Of a DNA stretch of 64,000 bases, positions 63,921 through 64,000 are shown piece by piece. Numbering within the stretch: the stretch's first letter is position 1; the number at the start of each line of letters is the position of its first letter. Origin of the DNA: Zhengitettix transpicula (lineage: Eukaryota > Arthropoda > Insecta > Orthoptera > Tetrigidae); contig CM073591.1 of the NCBI GenBank assembly GCA_037074705.1, positions 62,312,897 through 62,376,896 on the forward strand. The letters run 5' to 3'. The notes beneath the pieces are model-generated. The model was not told the origin of the DNA. It saw nothing but the letters and a program-made list of their open reading frames with translations, and made no database searches. The position numbers and the translations under genes were made by a program.

Positions 63921-64000
63921 GTGATACATGTCCGGGGTAGCAGACGCTGGACATACGGCAAGAGTCCACTGCTCCCACTGGAACAGTCGGACAGCTGACT
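63921..64000 (+). repeat. 3'-anchored interspersed repeat, copy 5 (cut by window end)
   Basis: The last 80 bases follow copy 1 from its tgttccggggtcgcagac block through ggcatacggtaag to ccagctgcct, with several substitutions. It continues beyond the window. Confidence 0.7.

Overview
The window looks like nuclear DNA of an insect, probably one with a large, transposon-rich genome. The genes are split by introns with GT-AG borders, start codons have no bacterial ribosome-binding sites, and intergenic DNA is AT-rich and full of decayed mariners, LTR-type repeats, a tRNA-derived SINE and long TA microsatellites. The adaptor gene matches the single beta subunit that insects share between AP-1 and AP-2. 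I cannot fix the order or species.

Positions 1-17700 are CpG-containing and mostly gene-free. They hold a frame-broken mariner (2714-3975), a relic of a second mariner lineage (about 8500-9070), two copies of a 3'-anchored interspersed repeat (1939-2440 and 9812-10111), a nested hairpin and a 43-bp tandem duplication. A possible but unproven gene fragment lies at 594-1703.

Positions 17700-33400 form a conspicuously CpG-poor block with two conserved housekeeping genes head-to-tail on the minus strand. One is the beta subunit of the AP-1/AP-2 clathrin adaptors (17 coding exons, 33088 down to 23755, 930 residues). The other is the 5' part of a class I phosphatidylinositol transfer protein (three exons, 21439 down to 20353); its remaining exons could not be found. 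Both proteins act in membrane traffic and phosphoinositide biology, but nothing beyond adjacency links them here.

Positions 33400-43700 and 46250-50200 are repeat-rich. They hold a deleted non-LTR retrotransposon fragment (36498-36980), a CT/CA/TA compound microsatellite, several 0.9-kb TG...CA elements inserted at ATAT (probably solo LTRs) and a second mariner relic (47309-48097).

Positions 43700-59000 hold three small secreted proteins of CUB type: two on plus (43755-46246 and 50236-54713) and one on minus (58957-56247). All share an intron at the same place and phase, and two end in long low-complexity tails (Thr/Ser-rich or Gly/Pro/Thr-rich). They are probably a lineage-expanded tandem family and are the most distinctive genes here. 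Positions 59000-64000 are again repeats: a tRNA-derived SINE with perfect 14-bp target duplications, another LTR-type copy and the start of a fifth interspersed-repeat copy. No CRISPR array, rRNA gene or functional tRNA gene was seen.
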